Made by a program: the position numbers and the translations under genes. A stretch of DNA of 64,000 nt from Dechloromonas denitrificans. GTDB taxonomy: Bacteria > Pseudomonadota > Gammaproteobacteria > Burkholderiales > Rhodocyclaceae. The stretch spans positions 99,244-163,243 of the forward strand of contig NZ_LODL01000005.1 of NCBI RefSeq assembly GCF_001551835.1, given 5' to 3'. Positions 24,374-34,278 of the stretch are shown piece after piece (within the stretch, counting starts at the first letter, position 1; every line of letters begins with the position of its first letter). Below the pieces are notes generated by a model, which saw only the letters and a program-made list of their open reading frames with translations, was not told the origin of the DNA and searched no databases.

Positions 24374-27291
24374 CAGTCGGCGTACGCTTCCATCGGCGGG
24401 CAGGCGCAGTTCAGGTTGCGGTCGCCATAGACATCGTCAATGCGATTGACGCTCGGCCAGAACTTGTTGGCCGCCACCCAGGCGAGCGGGAAGACGGCTT
24501 GCTGGCGGCTGTACGGATGCTTCCAGTCGGCATCGATGACGTCCGCCTGGGAATGCGGGGCATTCTTCAGCGGATTGTTGTCGGCCGTCCAGACGCCATT
24601 TTCGATCTGGCGGATTTCCTCGCGAATGCTGATCAGGGCCGCAATGAAGCGGTCCAGTTCGGCTTTCGATTCGGATTCCGTCGGCTCGACCATGATCGTG
24701 CCGGCGACCGGGAAGGACACCGTCGGCGCATGGAAACCGTAGTCCATCAGGCGCTTGGCGATGTCGATCTCGGCGATGCCGGTCGCCGCCTTGATCGGGC
24801 GAATGTCGAGGATGCACTCGTGGGCGACGCGGCCATTCTTACCGGTATAGAGCACCGGGTAATGGGCGTTCAGCTGTTGCGCGACGTAGTTGGCGTTGAG
24901 GATGGCCACTTGCGTCGCCTTCTTGACGCCGGCGCCGCCGAGCATCGCCATGTACATCCAGGAAATGGTCAGGATCGAGGCCGAACCGAAGGGGGCGGCG
25001 GACACCGCGCCCTGGCCGGCATTGACGCGGTTGGCGTCGCCGGTCGGCTGGACAGCGTGGTCGGCCATGAACGGTGCCAGATGCGCCTTCAGGCCGATCG
25101 GACCCATGCCCGGTCCGCCGCCGCCGTGCGGGATGGCGAAGGTCTTGTGCAGGTTCATGTGGCTGACGTCGGCACCGATGAAGCCGGGCGAGGTCAGGCC
25201 AACCTGGGCGTTGAGGTTGGCGCCGTCCATATACACTTGGCCACCATTGGCATGGACGATGGCGCAGATGTCCTTGACCGCTTCCTCGAACACGCCGTGC
25301 GTGGACGGGTAGGTGATCATCAGGCAGGCGAGGTCGTCCTTGTGCTCTTCGGCCTTGGCCTTGAGGTCGCTGACGTCCACGTTGCCGTTTTCGTCGCAAT
25401 CGACGACGACGACCTTCATGTTGGCCATCTGGGCGGTCGCCGGGTTGGTGCCGTGCGCCGATTTCGGGATCAGGCAGACGTTGCGGTGTTCTTCGCCGCG
25501 ACTGGCGTGGTAGCGGTCGATGGCGACCAGGCCGGCGTACTCGCCTTGGGCGCCGGAGTTCGGCTGCATGCAGATGGCGTCAAAACCGGTGACGGTCTTC
25601 AGCCATTCGGTCAGGCCGGCGATCATTTCCAGATAGCCGACCGCCTGGTCACGCGGCGCGAAGGGGTGCAGGCCGCCGAATTCCGGCCAGGTGACCGGGA
25701 TCATCTCGCTGGTCGCATTCAGCTTCATGGTACAGGAGCCAAGCGAGATCATCGAGTGGTCGAGGGCCAGGTCCTTGTTCTGCAGCGACTTCAGGTAGCG
25801 CAGCATCTCGTGTTCGGTGTGATGCGTGTTGAACACCGGGTGCTGCAGCACGGCGTCGCTGCGGATCAGTTCGGCCGGCAGGGTCGGATCAGCCGCAGCC
25901 ACCTGGGCGTCGATCAGGTCCAGGTCGAGCGTGACCTGGCTGATCAGCTTGAACAGCGTCGCGACGTCGTGGCGGCTGGTCGTTTCGTCGAAGGAAACAC
26001 CGAGCACGCCGGCCGAGACGCGGCGCAGGTTGTAGCCGGCGGCCAGCGCATCGTGATAAACCGTTTCGGCACGGGCGCCGAGGTCGAAATGCACGGTGTC
26101 GTAGAATTGCTTGGTCAGCAAGGTGACGCCGGCCCGCTTCAGGCCTTCGGCCAGAATGGCGGTCAGGCGGTGGATACGGCCGGCAATGGTGCGCAGGCCT
26201 TCGGCGCCGTGATAGACGGCGTACATGCCGGCCATATTGGCGAGCAAAACCTGCGAGGTACAGATGTTGGAGTTGGCCTTCTCGCGGCGAATGTGCTGCT
26301 CGCGGGTCTGCAGCGTCATGCGGTAGGCGGTGTTGCCGCGGGCATCCTTCGAGACGCCGATGATGCGGCCCGGCATCGAGCGGACGAAGGCTTCGCGGGT
26401 GGCGAAGAAGGCGGCGTGCGGGCCGCCGAAGCCCATCGGGATGCCGAAGCGCTGGCTGGAGCCGAGCGCGATGTCGGCGCCCATGGTGCCGGGCGACTTG
26501 AGCAGGAGCAGCGCCATCAGGTCGCTGGCGACGGCTACCGTGGCGCCCTTGGCCTTGAGGCTGGCGATGAGGGCGCTCAGGTCGCGCACTTCGCCGTTGT
26601 CGTTCGGGTACTGGAGCAGGGCGCCGAAGAATTCTTCGTCTTTTACCGTGTCGACCCCAGGGCCAGCCGTTGTTTCTGTGGTCGCAGCAATCACCAATTC
26701 GAAGCCAAAATAGCCGGCCCGGGTCTTGACGACGTCGATGGTCTGCGGGAAGCAGGCGGCATCGACCAGGAAGCGGTTGGACTTCGACTTGGAAACGCGG
26801 CGCGCCATGGTCATCGCTTCGGCGGCGGCAGTCGCTTCGTCGAGCAGCGAGGCGTTGGCAATTTCCAGCCCGGTCAGGTCGACCACCATCTGCTGGAAGT
26901 TCATCAGCGCTTCCAGGCGACCCTGGGCGATTTCGGCTTGGTAGGGCGTGTAGGCGGTGTACCAGCCCGGGTTTTCCATGACGTTGCGCAGGATGACCTT
27001 GGGCGTCAGCGTGTCGTAATAGCCCATGCCGATGCAGGACTTGTTGACGACGTTCTTGCTGGCAATGGCCTTCAGCGCTGCCAGTGCTTCGTGCTCGCGC
27101 TGCGGGGCGGGCAGCGCCAGGTCGGCCGGCAGGCGGATGGCGGCGGGCACGGTCTGGTCGATCAGTTGTTCGAGGCTGTCGGCGCCGATGGCGGCTAGCA
27201 TGGCGGCCATCTCAGTGGCGCAGGGGCCGATGTGGCGGTCGATGAACTCGTCGTGCTGCTCCAGGGCTGAAAGAGGAAGATTCAACGGCAT
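24373..27291 (-). CDS. gcvP: Glycine dehydrogenase (decarboxylating), P-protein
   Basis: 972 residues, the full length of single-chain P-protein. It decarboxylates glycine with PLP and passes the aminomethyl group to the lipoyl arm of GcvH. The PLP lysine lies in [22 protein letters not shown], and the glycine-rich [12 protein letters not shown] stretch is typical of the N-terminal half. The ATG at 27291 begins [22 protein letters not shown], the usual start; the ORF extends further upstream into the repeat region and is not coding there. It follows gcvT and gcvH in one leftward operon under the glycine riboswitch. Codon use is ordinary for the window. Confidence 0.97.
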   Translation of the reverse strand: MPLNLPLSALEQHDEFIDRHIGPCATEMAAMLAAIGADSLEQLIDQTVPAAIRLPADLALPAPQREHEALAALKAIASKNVVNKSCIGMGYYDTLTPKVILRNVMENPGWYTAYTPYQAEIAQGRLEALMNFQQMVVDLTGLEIANASLLDEATAAAEAMTMARRVSKSKSNRFLVDAACFPQTIDVVKTRAGYFGFELVIAATTETTAGPGVDTVKDEEFFGALLQYPNDNGEVRDLSALIASLKAKGATVAVASDLMALLLLKSPGTMGADIALGSSQRFGIPMGFGGPHAAFFATREAFVRSMPGRIIGVSKDARGNTAYRMTLQTREQHIRREKANSNICTSQVLLANMAGMYAVYHGAEGLRTIAGRIHRLTAILAEGLKRAGVTLLTKQFYDTVHFDLGARAETVYHDALAAGYNLRRVSAGVLGVSFDETTSRHDVATLFKLISQVTLDLDLIDAQVAAADPTLPAELIRSDAVLQHPVFNTHHTEHEMLRYLKSLQNKDLALDHSMISLGSCTMKLNATSEMIPVTWPEFGGLHPFAPRDQAVGYLEMIAGLTEWLKTVTGFDAICMQPNSGAQGEYAGLVAIDRYHASRGEEHRNVCLIPKSAHGTNPATAQMANMKVVVVDCDENGNVDVSDLKAKAEEHKDDLACLMITYPSTHGVFEEAVKDICAIVHANGGQVYMDGANLNAQVGLTSPGFIGADVSHMNLHKTFAIPHGGGGPGMGPIGLKAHLAPFMADHAVQPTGDANRVNAGQGAVSAAPFGSASILTISWMYMAMLGGAGVKKATQVAILNANYVAQQLNAHYPVLYTGKNGRVAHECILDIRPIKAATGIAEIDIAKRLMDYGFHAPTVSFPVAGTIMVEPTESESKAELDRFIAALISIREEIRQIENGVWTADNNPLKNAPHSQADVIDADWKHPYSRQQAVFPLAWVAANKFWPSVNRIDDVYGDRNLNCACPPMEAYAD

Positions 27292-27325
27292 GGAAATCCT
27301 TGCATGAGAAATACGTGAAGACGTC

Positions 27326-27345
27326 ATCCCCGCAGCGGCGGGGAT
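27326..27345. repeat. REP-like palindrome between gcvP and gcvH
   Basis: ATCCCCGC (27326-27333), four bases, GCGGGGAT (27338-27345), followed by GCAGTGGCT and a GGGCTCCCGC stretch. This is the form of dispersed intergenic palindromes that often read TCATTCCCGC...GCGGGAATCCAG. A related two-hairpin element is at 51433-51539. Confidence 0.6.
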
Positions 27346-27425
27346 GCAGTGGCTAGATCGTTCTGGGCTCCCGCTGGTGCCACCCAAGCGTACTTCCTGC
27401 GGGGCGCGGGAGCGACATGCAGCGC

Positions 27426-27812
27426 TTAGGCGGCGTCGGCGACAGCCTGGTAGGCAGCAGCGTCGAGCATCTTGTCGAGGTCGGCGACGTTGTCCGGCGT
27501 CATCTTGAACAGCCAGGCGCTGTAGGCGTCCTGATTGACCGACTCCGGCGCATCGGCGGCAGCCTGGTTCACTTCGGTGACGGTGCCGGCGATCGGCGCG
27601 TAAACGTCGGCGGCGGCCTTGACCGATTCGACGACGGCGATTTCCTTTTCGGCATCGAAATGGGCGCCGACTTCCGGCAGCTCGACGAATACGAGGTCGC
27701 CGAGGGCTTCCTGGGCGTGGTCGGTGATGCCGACGGTAACGCTGCCATCAGCGTTGAGCAGCATCCATTCGTGGGAGGTGGCGTACTTGAGGTTGGCGGG
27801 AACGTTGGACAT
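27426..27812 (-). CDS. gcvH: Glycine cleavage system H protein
   Basis: 128 residues. The lipoyl-lysine lies at residue 65 in [14 protein letters not shown], and the N-terminal [22 protein letters not shown] is standard for GcvH. The protein shuttles the methylamine group between GcvP and GcvT on its lipoate. It lies 23 bases after gcvT with a GGAG ribosome site in the gap, and is separated from gcvP by a 134-base region holding a palindromic repeat. Confidence 0.97.
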   Translation of the reverse strand: MSNVPANLKYATSHEWMLLNADGSVTVGITDHAQEALGDLVFVELPEVGAHFDAEKEIAVVESVKAAADVYAPIAGTVTEVNQAAADAPESVNQDAYSAWLFKMTPDNVADLDKMLDAAAYQAVADAA

Positions 27813-27835
27813 GCTTTTCTCCTGAATGGGGGTAA

Positions 27836-28927
27836 TTAAATGACTGCCTTGCCGTTGCGGGCGAATACGGGTTTGACGACCTTGGCCTTGAGCAGCTTGC
27901 CGCGGATGTCGACTTCGACCTCGTCACCGACCTGCACGCCGAGCGGCAGACGGGCGAGGGCGATGGATTGCTGCAGGGTCGGCGAGAAGCTGCCGGAAGT
28001 GATTTCACCTTCACCCTGCGCGGTGATGACTTTCTGGTGGCCGCGCAGCACGCCCTTGTCGAGCAGGACCAGGCCAAGGAACTGCTTTTTCTGGCCGGCT
28101 GCGGTCAACGCAGCTTTACCGACAAAATCGCGCTCGGTATTGAGCGAAACGGTCCACGCCAGACCGGCGTCGAGCGGCGAAACCGTCTCGTCCATGTCCT
28201 GGCCGTAGAGGTTCATGCCGGCTTCCAGGCGCAGCGTGTCGCGGGCACCGAGGCCACAGGGGGCAACGCCGGCGGCATTCAGCTTGTTCCACATGGCTTC
28301 GGCTTCGCCGGCCGGCAGCATGATTTCGTAGCCATCTTCACCGGTGTAGCCGGTGCTGGCGATGAAGTACTGGTCGACTTCTGCAGCAAAGAAAGGCTTC
28401 AGGTCGGCAATTGCGGCCTTGGCCTGGGGGAGGACTTCCCAGACCTTGGTGCGGGCATTCGGGCCCTGCACGGCGATGATGCCGAGGGCGTTTGCACCAT
28501 CGCGGCGCTGGGTGATGGTCACGTCGAGCTTCCATTCGGCGATCTTGGCCTGCATCCAGGCCAGGTCCTTCTCGGCGGTGCCGGCATTGACGACGATGCG
28601 GAAGCGGGTTTCGGTCAGGAAATAGATGATCAGGTCGTCGATGACGCCGCCGGCCTCGTTGAGCATGGCGGCGTAGAGCGCCTTGCCGGAGACCTTGAGC
28701 TTGGCGACATCGTTGGCGACGAGGCGGGACAGGAAAGCACGGCAATCGGCGCCGACGACATCGACCGGGCACATGTGCGAGACATCGAACATGCCGCAGT
28801 TGGTACGCACCGCGTGGTGCTCCTCGATCTGCGAACCGTAATTGACCGGCATGTCCCAGCCGCCAAAATCGACCATCCGGGCGCCCATTGCGCGGTGGGC
28901 TGCGTTCAAAACCGTTTGCTTCAGCAT
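27836..28927 (-). CDS. gcvT: Glycine cleavage system aminomethyltransferase, T-protein
   Basis: 363 residues, normal length. It moves the methylene group from the GcvH lipoate to tetrahydrofolate, releasing ammonia. Family marks are [27 protein letters not shown] at the start, [11 protein letters not shown], and the folate-site region [14 protein letters not shown] near residue 190. AAAGG lies before the ATG. It is the first gene after a tandem glycine riboswitch, so the operon is glycine-controlled. Confidence 0.97.
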   Translation of the reverse strand: MLKQTVLNAAHRAMGARMVDFGGWDMPVNYGSQIEEHHAVRTNCGMFDVSHMCPVDVVGADCRAFLSRLVANDVAKLKVSGKALYAAMLNEAGGVIDDLIIYFLTETRFRIVVNAGTAEKDLAWMQAKIAEWKLDVTITQRRDGANALGIIAVQGPNARTKVWEVLPQAKAAIADLKPFFAAEVDQYFIASTGYTGEDGYEIMLPAGEAEAMWNKLNAAGVAPCGLGARDTLRLEAGMNLYGQDMDETVSPLDAGLAWTVSLNTERDFVGKAALTAAGQKKQFLGLVLLDKGVLRGHQKVITAQGEGEITSGSFSPTLQQSIALARLPLGVQVGDEVEVDIRGKLLKAKVVKPVFARNGKAVI

Positions 28928-29009
28928 ATCAATCCTTTACTGACGTTTTATGACGTCGGTTCTAGAAACGGAAAAGGGGTGAAACGAAAGAACGAATCTT
29001 GCGTTTCAC

Positions 29010-29190
29010 CCCTCTGTCCTCGATACCTGAGAGATTTGCCCCATCGGTGGGCGCTGTTGACGCCGCTCTCCAGAGTTTCGGCTGAATTTATGCAATCCGT
29101 CCGGTTTCATGGTCCTTTTACCTGAGCGTTTTCGGGTGAAATTGCGCCTTCGGCGGCAGACTTGATCTGCGCTCTCCCATGGAACGGAAG
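29010..29190 (-). promoter_or_regulatory. Tandem glycine riboswitch upstream of gcvT
   Basis: Read on the reverse strand, two aptamer copies follow each other. Each has a GGAGAGC-type opening (near 29178 and 29073), a GCGCAA or GGGCAAA internal motif, and a CTCAGGTA...GGAC closing (near 29123 and 29025). This is the standard cooperative tandem glycine aptamer. It starts just after the predicted transcript start at about 29186. About 80 bases separate aptamer 2 from gcvT and would hold the expression platform; no strong terminator is seen there, so control of ribosome access is likely. Confidence 0.93.
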
Positions 29191-29192
29191 GC

Positions 29193-29221
29193 ACTATAAC
29201 GGGATGCCGGCATCTAATCAA
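29193..29221 (-). promoter_or_regulatory. Promoter of the gcv operon
   Basis: On the reverse strand TTGATT (29221-29216), a 17-base spacer and TATAGT (29198-29193) form a good sigma-70 promoter. The predicted start falls at about 29186, right before aptamer 1 of the riboswitch. Confidence 0.75.
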
Positions 29222-29298
29222 CCTGCTGCGCCGCACAATGGAAGCCGGGCGCCCAGGGCCTTCATGATAAACTCCACATTTACCTTGCATTCAGTACC

Positions 29299-30138
29299 GT
29301 GACGCCAGTCAACTTCGATTTCCACTGTCATTCCACCGTCTCCGACGGGCTCCTGCCACCCCACGAGGTGGCAAAAAGAGCCGCGGCCAATGGTGTCGAC
29401 CTTTGGGCGCTGACCGACCATGACGATCTGGGCGGTCTCGCCGAAGCCAGGACGGTGGCCGAGGAATGCGGCATGGCCTTCGTCAACGGCGTTGAGATTT
29501 CCATCGAATGGCAGGGGGTGCCGATCCACATCGTCGGCCTTGGTTTCGATGCCGCGCATCCGGGGCTGAAGAACGGCCTTGAAGAATTGCGCGTCGGCCG
29601 CATCGAGCGCGCCAAACGGATGGGCGAGGCGCTGGCGGCAATCAATATCCCGGGTGTTTACGAAGGGGCGCTCTGTTACGCGACCAACCCCAGCCTGATT
29701 TCCCGCGCCCATTTCGCTCGCTACATGGTGTCGATCGGCATCGCCCGCGATGTGCCCGGAGTTTTTCAGCATTACCTGACGCCGGGCAAGCCGGGTTACG
29801 TCGACCACCGCTGGGCGACGCTGGCCGATGCCATCGGCTGGATCAATGCGGCCGGCGGCGTGGCGGTGGTGGCCCATCCTGGACGTTACAAGATGTCCGG
29901 CGGTGACATGCGCAAGTTTCTCGATGCTTTCAAGGAATTGGGTGGGCAGGGGATCGAAGTGACCTGCGGTAGCCATTCGCCCGACCATGTCATGCATTTC
30001 GCCCGACTGGTTCGGCATTACGCCTTCCATGCCTCGCGCGGTTCCGATTTTCACGGGCCGGCCGAGAGCTACGTCGACCTCGGCAAGCTGCCGCAACTGC
30101 CGGAAGACCTGAAACCGGTCTGGCGTCTGATTTGTTGA
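29299..30138 (+). CDS. PHP-domain 5'-3' exoribonuclease, RNase AM (TrpH/YciV family)
   Basis: 279 residues from a GTG start. The PHP metal site is plain: DFHCHSTVSDGLLPP at the N-terminus, LTDHDDLGGL, FVNGVEISIEW, VVAHPGRYK and a late SRGSDFHGP. This is the TrpH/YciV family; E. coli YciV (RNase AM) trims 5' ends of ribosomal RNA and degrades short RNAs and pAp. The C-terminal DFHGP and the insert between residues 100 and 150 fit the family. It heads the yciV-yciO-type gene order known from Proteobacteria, with overlapping or near-abutting genes down to rluB. Confidence 0.88.
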   Translation: MTPVNFDFHCHSTVSDGLLPPHEVAKRAAANGVDLWALTDHDDLGGLAEARTVAEECGMAFVNGVEISIEWQGVPIHIVGLGFDAAHPGLKNGLEELRVGRIERAKRMGEALAAINIPGVYEGALCYATNPSLISRAHFARYMVSIGIARDVPGVFQHYLTPGKPGYVDHRWATLADAIGWINAAGGVAVVAHPGRYKMSGGDMRKFLDAFKELGGQGIEVTCGSHSPDHVMHFARLVRHYAFHASRGSDFHGPAESYVDLGKLPQLPEDLKPVWRLIC

Positions 30139-30142
30139 TTCT

Positions 30143-30769
30143 ATGGCCCGTGTTGTAAATATTCATCCCGATTCGCCGCAGCAGCGCCTGCTCGCCCAGG
30201 CGGCCGAGTTCATTCGTGACGGCGGTGTCGTCGCCCTGCCGACCGACTCCTGCTATGCCTTGGGTTGCCATCTCGGCGACAAGGAGGCGATGGATCGCAT
30301 TCGCCTGATTCGCCAGATGGACGAGCGTCACCATCTGACGCTGATGGTGCGCGACCTCTCGGAAATCGCCCATTTCGCCCGTGTCGATAATGCCCAGTAC
30401 CGGCTACTCAAGTCGGCAACGCCGGGCAGTTATACCTTCATTCTCGAAGGCACCAAGGAATTGCCGCGCCGCGTGTTGCATCCGAAACGCAAGACGATCG
30501 GCCTGCGTGTGCCCAGTCATCCGGTGGCACTGGCCCTGCTTGAGGAACTCAACGAACCGCTGCTGACAACGACGCTGCAACTGCCGGGCGACGAGTTGCC
30601 GCTGACCGAAGGCTGGGAGATTCAGGATCGTCTGGAAGACCAGCTTGAGCTGATTCTCGATGCCGGCCACTGCGGCACCGAGCCGACCACGATCATCGAC
30701 CTGACCGGTTCGACGCCTGAGCTGATCCGGGCGGGACGCGGTTCGCTGACCCCGTTCGGACTCGATTGA
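30143..30769 (+). CDS. YciO/Sua5/YrdC-family protein (threonylcarbamoyl-AMP synthase type)
   Basis: 208 residues with the Sua5/YrdC fold: GGVVALPTDSCYALGCHLGDKEAMDRI, then HHLTLMVRDLSEIAHFA and KRKTIGLRVPSHPVALALLEELNEPLLTTTLQLPGDE. YrdC/Sua5 make threonylcarbamoyl-AMP for the t6A37 modification of tRNA; the YciO subgroup, which sits in this same gene order, has lower or unknown activity. The gene starts four bases after the TrpH stop. Assignment to the YciO subgroup is by context. Confidence 0.87.
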   Translation: MARVVNIHPDSPQQRLLAQAAEFIRDGGVVALPTDSCYALGCHLGDKEAMDRIRLIRQMDERHHLTLMVRDLSEIAHFARVDNAQYRLLKSATPGSYTFILEGTKELPRRVLHPKRKTIGLRVPSHPVALALLEELNEPLLTTTLQLPGDELPLTEGWEIQDRLEDQLELILDAGHCGTEPTTIIDLTGSTPELIRAGRGSLTPFGLD

Positions 30770-30773
30770 AGCG

Positions 30774-31427
30774 ATGCTCGAAAGCCTGATCCAGACGCTG
30801 GCGGTCGCCGCCTTGCCGGTGATATTTGCAATCACCTTGCATGAGGCGGCGCATGGCTACGCGGCCCGCCATTTTGGCGACCCGACTGCCTGGCAACTGG
30901 GGCGCATCAGCCTTAATCCACTGCGCCATATCGACCTGTGGGGCACCATTGTTATTCCAGTCGCCATTTTGCTTTTTTCTGGCGGTTCCTTTCTGTTCGG
31001 GTATGCCAAGCCGGTGCCGGTCGATTTCGGTCGCCTGCGCAACCCGAAGCGCGACATGCTCTGGGTCGCGGCGGCCGGGCCGGGCGCCAACCTGTTCATG
31101 GCGTTGTGCTGGGCTGGCATGCTCAAGCTTGCCTGGCTGATGCCCGGCAACGATTTCACCTTGCCGCTATCCGAGATGAGCAAGATCGGCATCATGGTCA
31201 ATTGTGTGCTGATGGTGCTCAATCTGATGCCGCTGCCCCCGCTCGACGGCGGACGGATTGCCGTCAGCCTGCTGCCGCACAAGCTGGCCTGGAAATTCGC
31301 CCAGCTTGAACCTTGGGGCTTCCCCATTTTGCTGGTGTTGTTGTTCACCGGTATCCTCGGCACCGTTATGAATCCGCTGGTGATTTTCGCCGCGCGGACT
31401 ATCGAATCCATTTTTGGACTTTACTGA
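30774..31427 (+). CDS. Site-2 protease family protein (M50)
   Basis: 217 residues with about five membrane segments. The zinc-binding HEAAH motif is at residues 23-27 in the first helix, and NLMPLPPLDGGRI near residue 150 supplies the third metal ligand. Members of this short M50 group are membrane metalloproteases with unknown bacterial substrates, some acting in regulated intramembrane proteolysis. It lies four bases after the YciO gene and six before trpS, conserved neighbours in many proteobacteria. Confidence 0.88.
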   Translation: MLESLIQTLAVAALPVIFAITLHEAAHGYAARHFGDPTAWQLGRISLNPLRHIDLWGTIVIPVAILLFSGGSFLFGYAKPVPVDFGRLRNPKRDMLWVAAAGPGANLFMALCWAGMLKLAWLMPGNDFTLPLSEMSKIGIMVNCVLMVLNLMPLPPLDGGRIAVSLLPHKLAWKFAQLEPWGFPILLVLLFTGILGTVMNPLVIFAARTIESIFGLY

Positions 31428-31433
31428 TCGACT

Positions 31434-32636
31434 ATGTACGCAGAACGTGTTCTTTCCGGCATGCGCCCGACCGGCGCTCTCCACCTTGGCCACTACCACG
31501 GGGTTCTCAAGAACTGGGTCAAACTCCAGCATGAATATCCCTGCCTGTTCTTCGTTGCCGACTGGCATGCCCTGACGACGCATTACGACAATCCGCTGGG
31601 CATCGAGCAGGCGACCTGGGACATGGTCATCGACTGGCTGGCGGCCGGCGTCGATCCGAATCAGGCGACGCTGTTCATCCAGTCCAAGGTGCCGGAGCAT
31701 GCCGAACTGCATCTGCTGATGTCGATGATGACGCCGCTCGGCTGGCTGGAGCGCGTGCCGACCTACAAGGATCAGCAGGAAAAACTGGCCGGCAAGGATC
31801 TGACGACCTACGGTTTCCTTGGCTATCCGCTGCTGATGAGCGCCGACATCCTGATCTACCGTGCCGACAAGGTGCCGGTCGGCGAAGACCAGATTCCGCA
31901 CGTCGAATTTACCCGCGAACTGGCGCGCCGCTTCAATCACATGTACGGCCGCGAACCCGGTTTCGAAGACAAGGCGCGCGAGGCGGTCAAGAAGCTGGGC
32001 AGCAAGAAGGCGCGTCTCTACGAAGAGTTGCGCACCCGTTTCCAGCAGAACGGCGACAAGGAAGCCGTCGAGCAGGCCAAGGCCATGCTCAACGAAATCC
32101 AGCACATGTCGGCCATCGACCGCGAGCGCCTGTTCGGTTTCCTGGAGGGGACCGGCAAGATGATCCTGGTCGAGCCGGGCTACCTGCTGACCGAGGAATC
32201 GAAGATGCCGGGGCTGGATGGGCAGAAGATGTCCAAGTCGTATCACAACACGATCACCATGCGCGAATCGGAAGAGTCGGTGACCAAGAAGGTGCGCAGC
32301 ATGCCGACCGACACCAATCGTGTCCGCCGCACCGACCCGGGCGATCCGGCGCGCTGCCCGGTTTGGCAACTGCATCAGGTCTATTCCGACGACAGCACCA
32401 AGGAATGGGTGCAGCAAGGGTGCAAGACGGCCGGCATCGGTTGCATCGAATGCAAGCAGCCGGTCATCGAGGGTATCCTGAAGGAGCAGGCGCCGATGCG
32501 CGAGCGGGCTCAGGTCTATCTGGACGATCCGACGCTGGTCAAGAACATCATCGCCGACGGTTGCGAGAAGGCCCGTGAGCTGGCGCGCGAAACGATGCGC
32601 GATGTCCGTGAGTCGATGGGGCTGGAATACCATTGA
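31434..32636 (+). CDS. trpS: Tryptophanyl-tRNA synthetase
   Basis: 400 residues, class I synthetase. The HIGH-like motif is PTGALHLGHYHG near residue 12 and the KMSKS motif is GQKMSKSYHNT near residue 265. It is about 60 residues longer than the E. coli enzyme, with an insertion in the middle and a Cys-containing region (CKTAGIGCIECKQP), as seen in betaproteobacterial TrpS. The stop overlaps the ATG of the next gene (TGATG). The enzyme charges tRNA-Trp. Confidence 0.96.
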   Translation: MYAERVLSGMRPTGALHLGHYHGVLKNWVKLQHEYPCLFFVADWHALTTHYDNPLGIEQATWDMVIDWLAAGVDPNQATLFIQSKVPEHAELHLLMSMMTPLGWLERVPTYKDQQEKLAGKDLTTYGFLGYPLLMSADILIYRADKVPVGEDQIPHVEFTRELARRFNHMYGREPGFEDKAREAVKKLGSKKARLYEELRTRFQQNGDKEAVEQAKAMLNEIQHMSAIDRERLFGFLEGTGKMILVEPGYLLTEESKMPGLDGQKMSKSYHNTITMRESEESVTKKVRSMPTDTNRVRRTDPGDPARCPVWQLHQVYSDDSTKEWVQQGCKTAGIGCIECKQPVIEGILKEQAPMRERAQVYLDDPTLVKNIIADGCEKARELARETMRDVRESMGLEYH

Positions 32637-32926
32637 TGTTCGGCTACGACTGGGAATCCCTGATCTGGATCGGCATCGGCTTTGGCGGCCAGGCGCTGTT
32701 CATGATGCGCTTCGTCATCCAGTGGTGGAGCAGCGAGAAGGCCAAGAAGGTCGTCATTCCGGTCGCCTTCTGGTATTTCAGCCTGGCCGGCAGTCTGGTG
32801 TTGGTGATCTATGCCATTCATCGCAAGGATCCGGTCTTCATTTTTGGCCAGGCGCTGCCGGTCGTGATTTATCTGCGCAACCTGCATCTGCATTACAAGG
32901 GCCAAGGCCGTTCGGCCGCCTCGTGA
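32636..32926 (+). CDS. LAB_N domain membrane protein
   Basis: 96 residues of the lipid-A-disaccharide-synthase N-terminal-like (LAB_N) family: a first helix GFGGQALFMMRFVIQWW, the SEKAKKVVIPVAFWYFSLAGS motif and a second and third membrane stretch ending in YLRNLHLHYKG. In other bacteria the family is often encoded near undecaprenyl-linked sugar genes, but here it sits between trpS and scpA. Its start overlaps the trpS stop. Function not known. Confidence 0.85.
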   Translation: MFGYDWESLIWIGIGFGGQALFMMRFVIQWWSSEKAKKVVIPVAFWYFSLAGSLVLVIYAIHRKDPVFIFGQALPVVIYLRNLHLHYKGQGRSAAS

Positions 32927-32927
32927 C

Positions 32928-33767
32928 ATGAATCTTGCGGTCGACGTCCCTCAGGCAGAGCTTTTCGTGCCTGTCGCCCGCATCTACGGCGAGGCAATGC
33001 AGACTCTGCCGCAGGATTTGTACATCCCGCCGGACGCTCTCGAAGTCATGCTCGATGCCTTCGAGGGGCCGCTCGACCTGCTGCTTTACCTGATTCGCAA
33101 GGCCAACGTCGATATCCTCGATATTCCGATGGCGCCGCTGACCCGGCAATATCTCGACTATATCGACGGCATGCAGGCCAGCAATCTGGAGCTGGCTGCA
33201 GAATATCTGGTGATGGCGGCGATGCTGATCGAGATCAAGTCGCGCATGCTGCTGCCGCGCCCGAAGCTGGGCGAGGGCGACGATGGTGAAGATCCGCGCG
33301 CCGAACTGGTTCGTCGCTTGATGGAATACGAGCAGATGAAGCTCGCCGGCCAGAATCTGAACGAAATGCCGCAGGCCGAGCGCGAGTTCTTCTGGGTCGA
33401 AACCCTGGTCGAAAAATCGCTTTATGTCCGTCTGCCGGAGGTTTCGGTCGAGGATCTGAAAGAGGCCTGGATGAGCATCGTGCGCCAGGCCAGGCTGACC
33501 AAGAATCACAAGATCAGTCGCGAAGAGTTGTCGGTTCGCGAACATATGGGCATTATCCTGCGCCTTTTGCAGGAACGCGGCGGTTTTGTCCAGTTTGAAA
33601 CCATGTTCGATCCGGCGATGGGAGCGCCCGGCCTGGTCGTGCATTTTCTTGCCATGCTCGAGCTGGCCCGCGAAAAACTGGTCGAATTTACCCAAACCGA
33701 GGCGTTTCAGCCCATTTACGTGAGAGTGCATCAAGGTGGAACCGAGCCTAGTCAAGAAAGTGCTTGA
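32928..33767 (+). CDS. scpA: Segregation and condensation protein A
   Basis: 279 residues. The kleisin N-terminal signature [24 protein letters not shown] (residues about 44-65) and the C-terminal winged helix [12 protein letters not shown] identify ScpA. It bridges the SMC heads and with ScpB forms the bacterial condensin for chromosome organisation. The first 35 residues are an extension common in betaproteobacterial ScpA. scpB starts 32 bases inside its end. Confidence 0.94.
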   Translation: MNLAVDVPQAELFVPVARIYGEAMQTLPQDLYIPPDALEVMLDAFEGPLDLLLYLIRKANVDILDIPMAPLTRQYLDYIDGMQASNLELAAEYLVMAAMLIEIKSRMLLPRPKLGEGDDGEDPRAELVRRLMEYEQMKLAGQNLNEMPQAEREFFWVETLVEKSLYVRLPEVSVEDLKEAWMSIVRQARLTKNHKISREELSVREHMGIILRLLQERGGFVQFETMFDPAMGAPGLVVHFLAMLELAREKLVEFTQTEAFQPIYVRVHQGGTEPSQESA

Positions 33768-34278
33768 AGCGGCGTTGCTCGCCGCTCGCGAGCCGATGAC
33801 ACCGCTCGAGTTGCGCAAGATGTTCGATGACGAATTGTCGACCGATACCTTGCGCAAACTGCTCGACCAGTTGCGTGCCGAGTATGCCAAACGCCCGGTC
33901 GAACTGATCCAGCTTGCTTCCGGCTGGCGTTTCCGGACGCGGGCCGAATACCTGCCTTACCTGGAGCGGCTGAATCCGGAAAAGCCACCGAAGTACTCGC
34001 GGGCGATGCTGGAAACGCTGGCCATCATTGCTTACCGGCAACCGGTCACCCGTGGCGACATTGAGGAAATCCGCGGTGTGGCGGTCAATAGCAATGTCGT
34101 CAAAACACTGGAAGAACGCGGCTGGATCGACGTTGTCGGACATCGCGAGACGCCCGGTCGGCCGGCACTGTTTGCCACGACCAAACAATTTCTTGATGAT
34201 CTGGGCTTGCGTAGCGTCAGCGAACTGCCGCCGCTCGAACAAATCAGCCAGACACTGGAGCTGAACCATGAAAAATAA
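33736..34278 (+). CDS. scpB: Segregation and condensation protein B
   Basis: 180 residues from a GTG start at 33736, preceded by AAGG and overlapping scpA by 32 bases. Two winged-helix domains are visible, with the conserved [25 protein letters not shown] and [31 protein letters not shown]. It dimerises and binds the middle of ScpA. The stop overlaps the start of the RluB gene by 11 bases. Confidence 0.94.
   Translation: MEPSLVKKVLEAALLAAREPMTPLELRKMFDDELSTDTLRKLLDQLRAEYAKRPVELIQLASGWRFRTRAEYLPYLERLNPEKPPKYSRAMLETLAIIAYRQPVTRGDIEEIRGVAVNSNVVKTLEERGWIDVVGHRETPGRPALFATTKQFLDDLGLRSVSELPPLEQISQTLELNHEK

Noticed and set aside
24499..27198. 899-codon open frame on the plus strand opposite gcvP
   Set aside because: It is a shadow of gcvP. 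High GC leaves antisense frames open; the gcvP strand has full family motifs and ribosome site.
29006..29290. 94-codon frame on the reverse strand upstream of gcvT
   Set aside because: It runs through the glycine riboswitch; the RNA motifs explain the sequence better.
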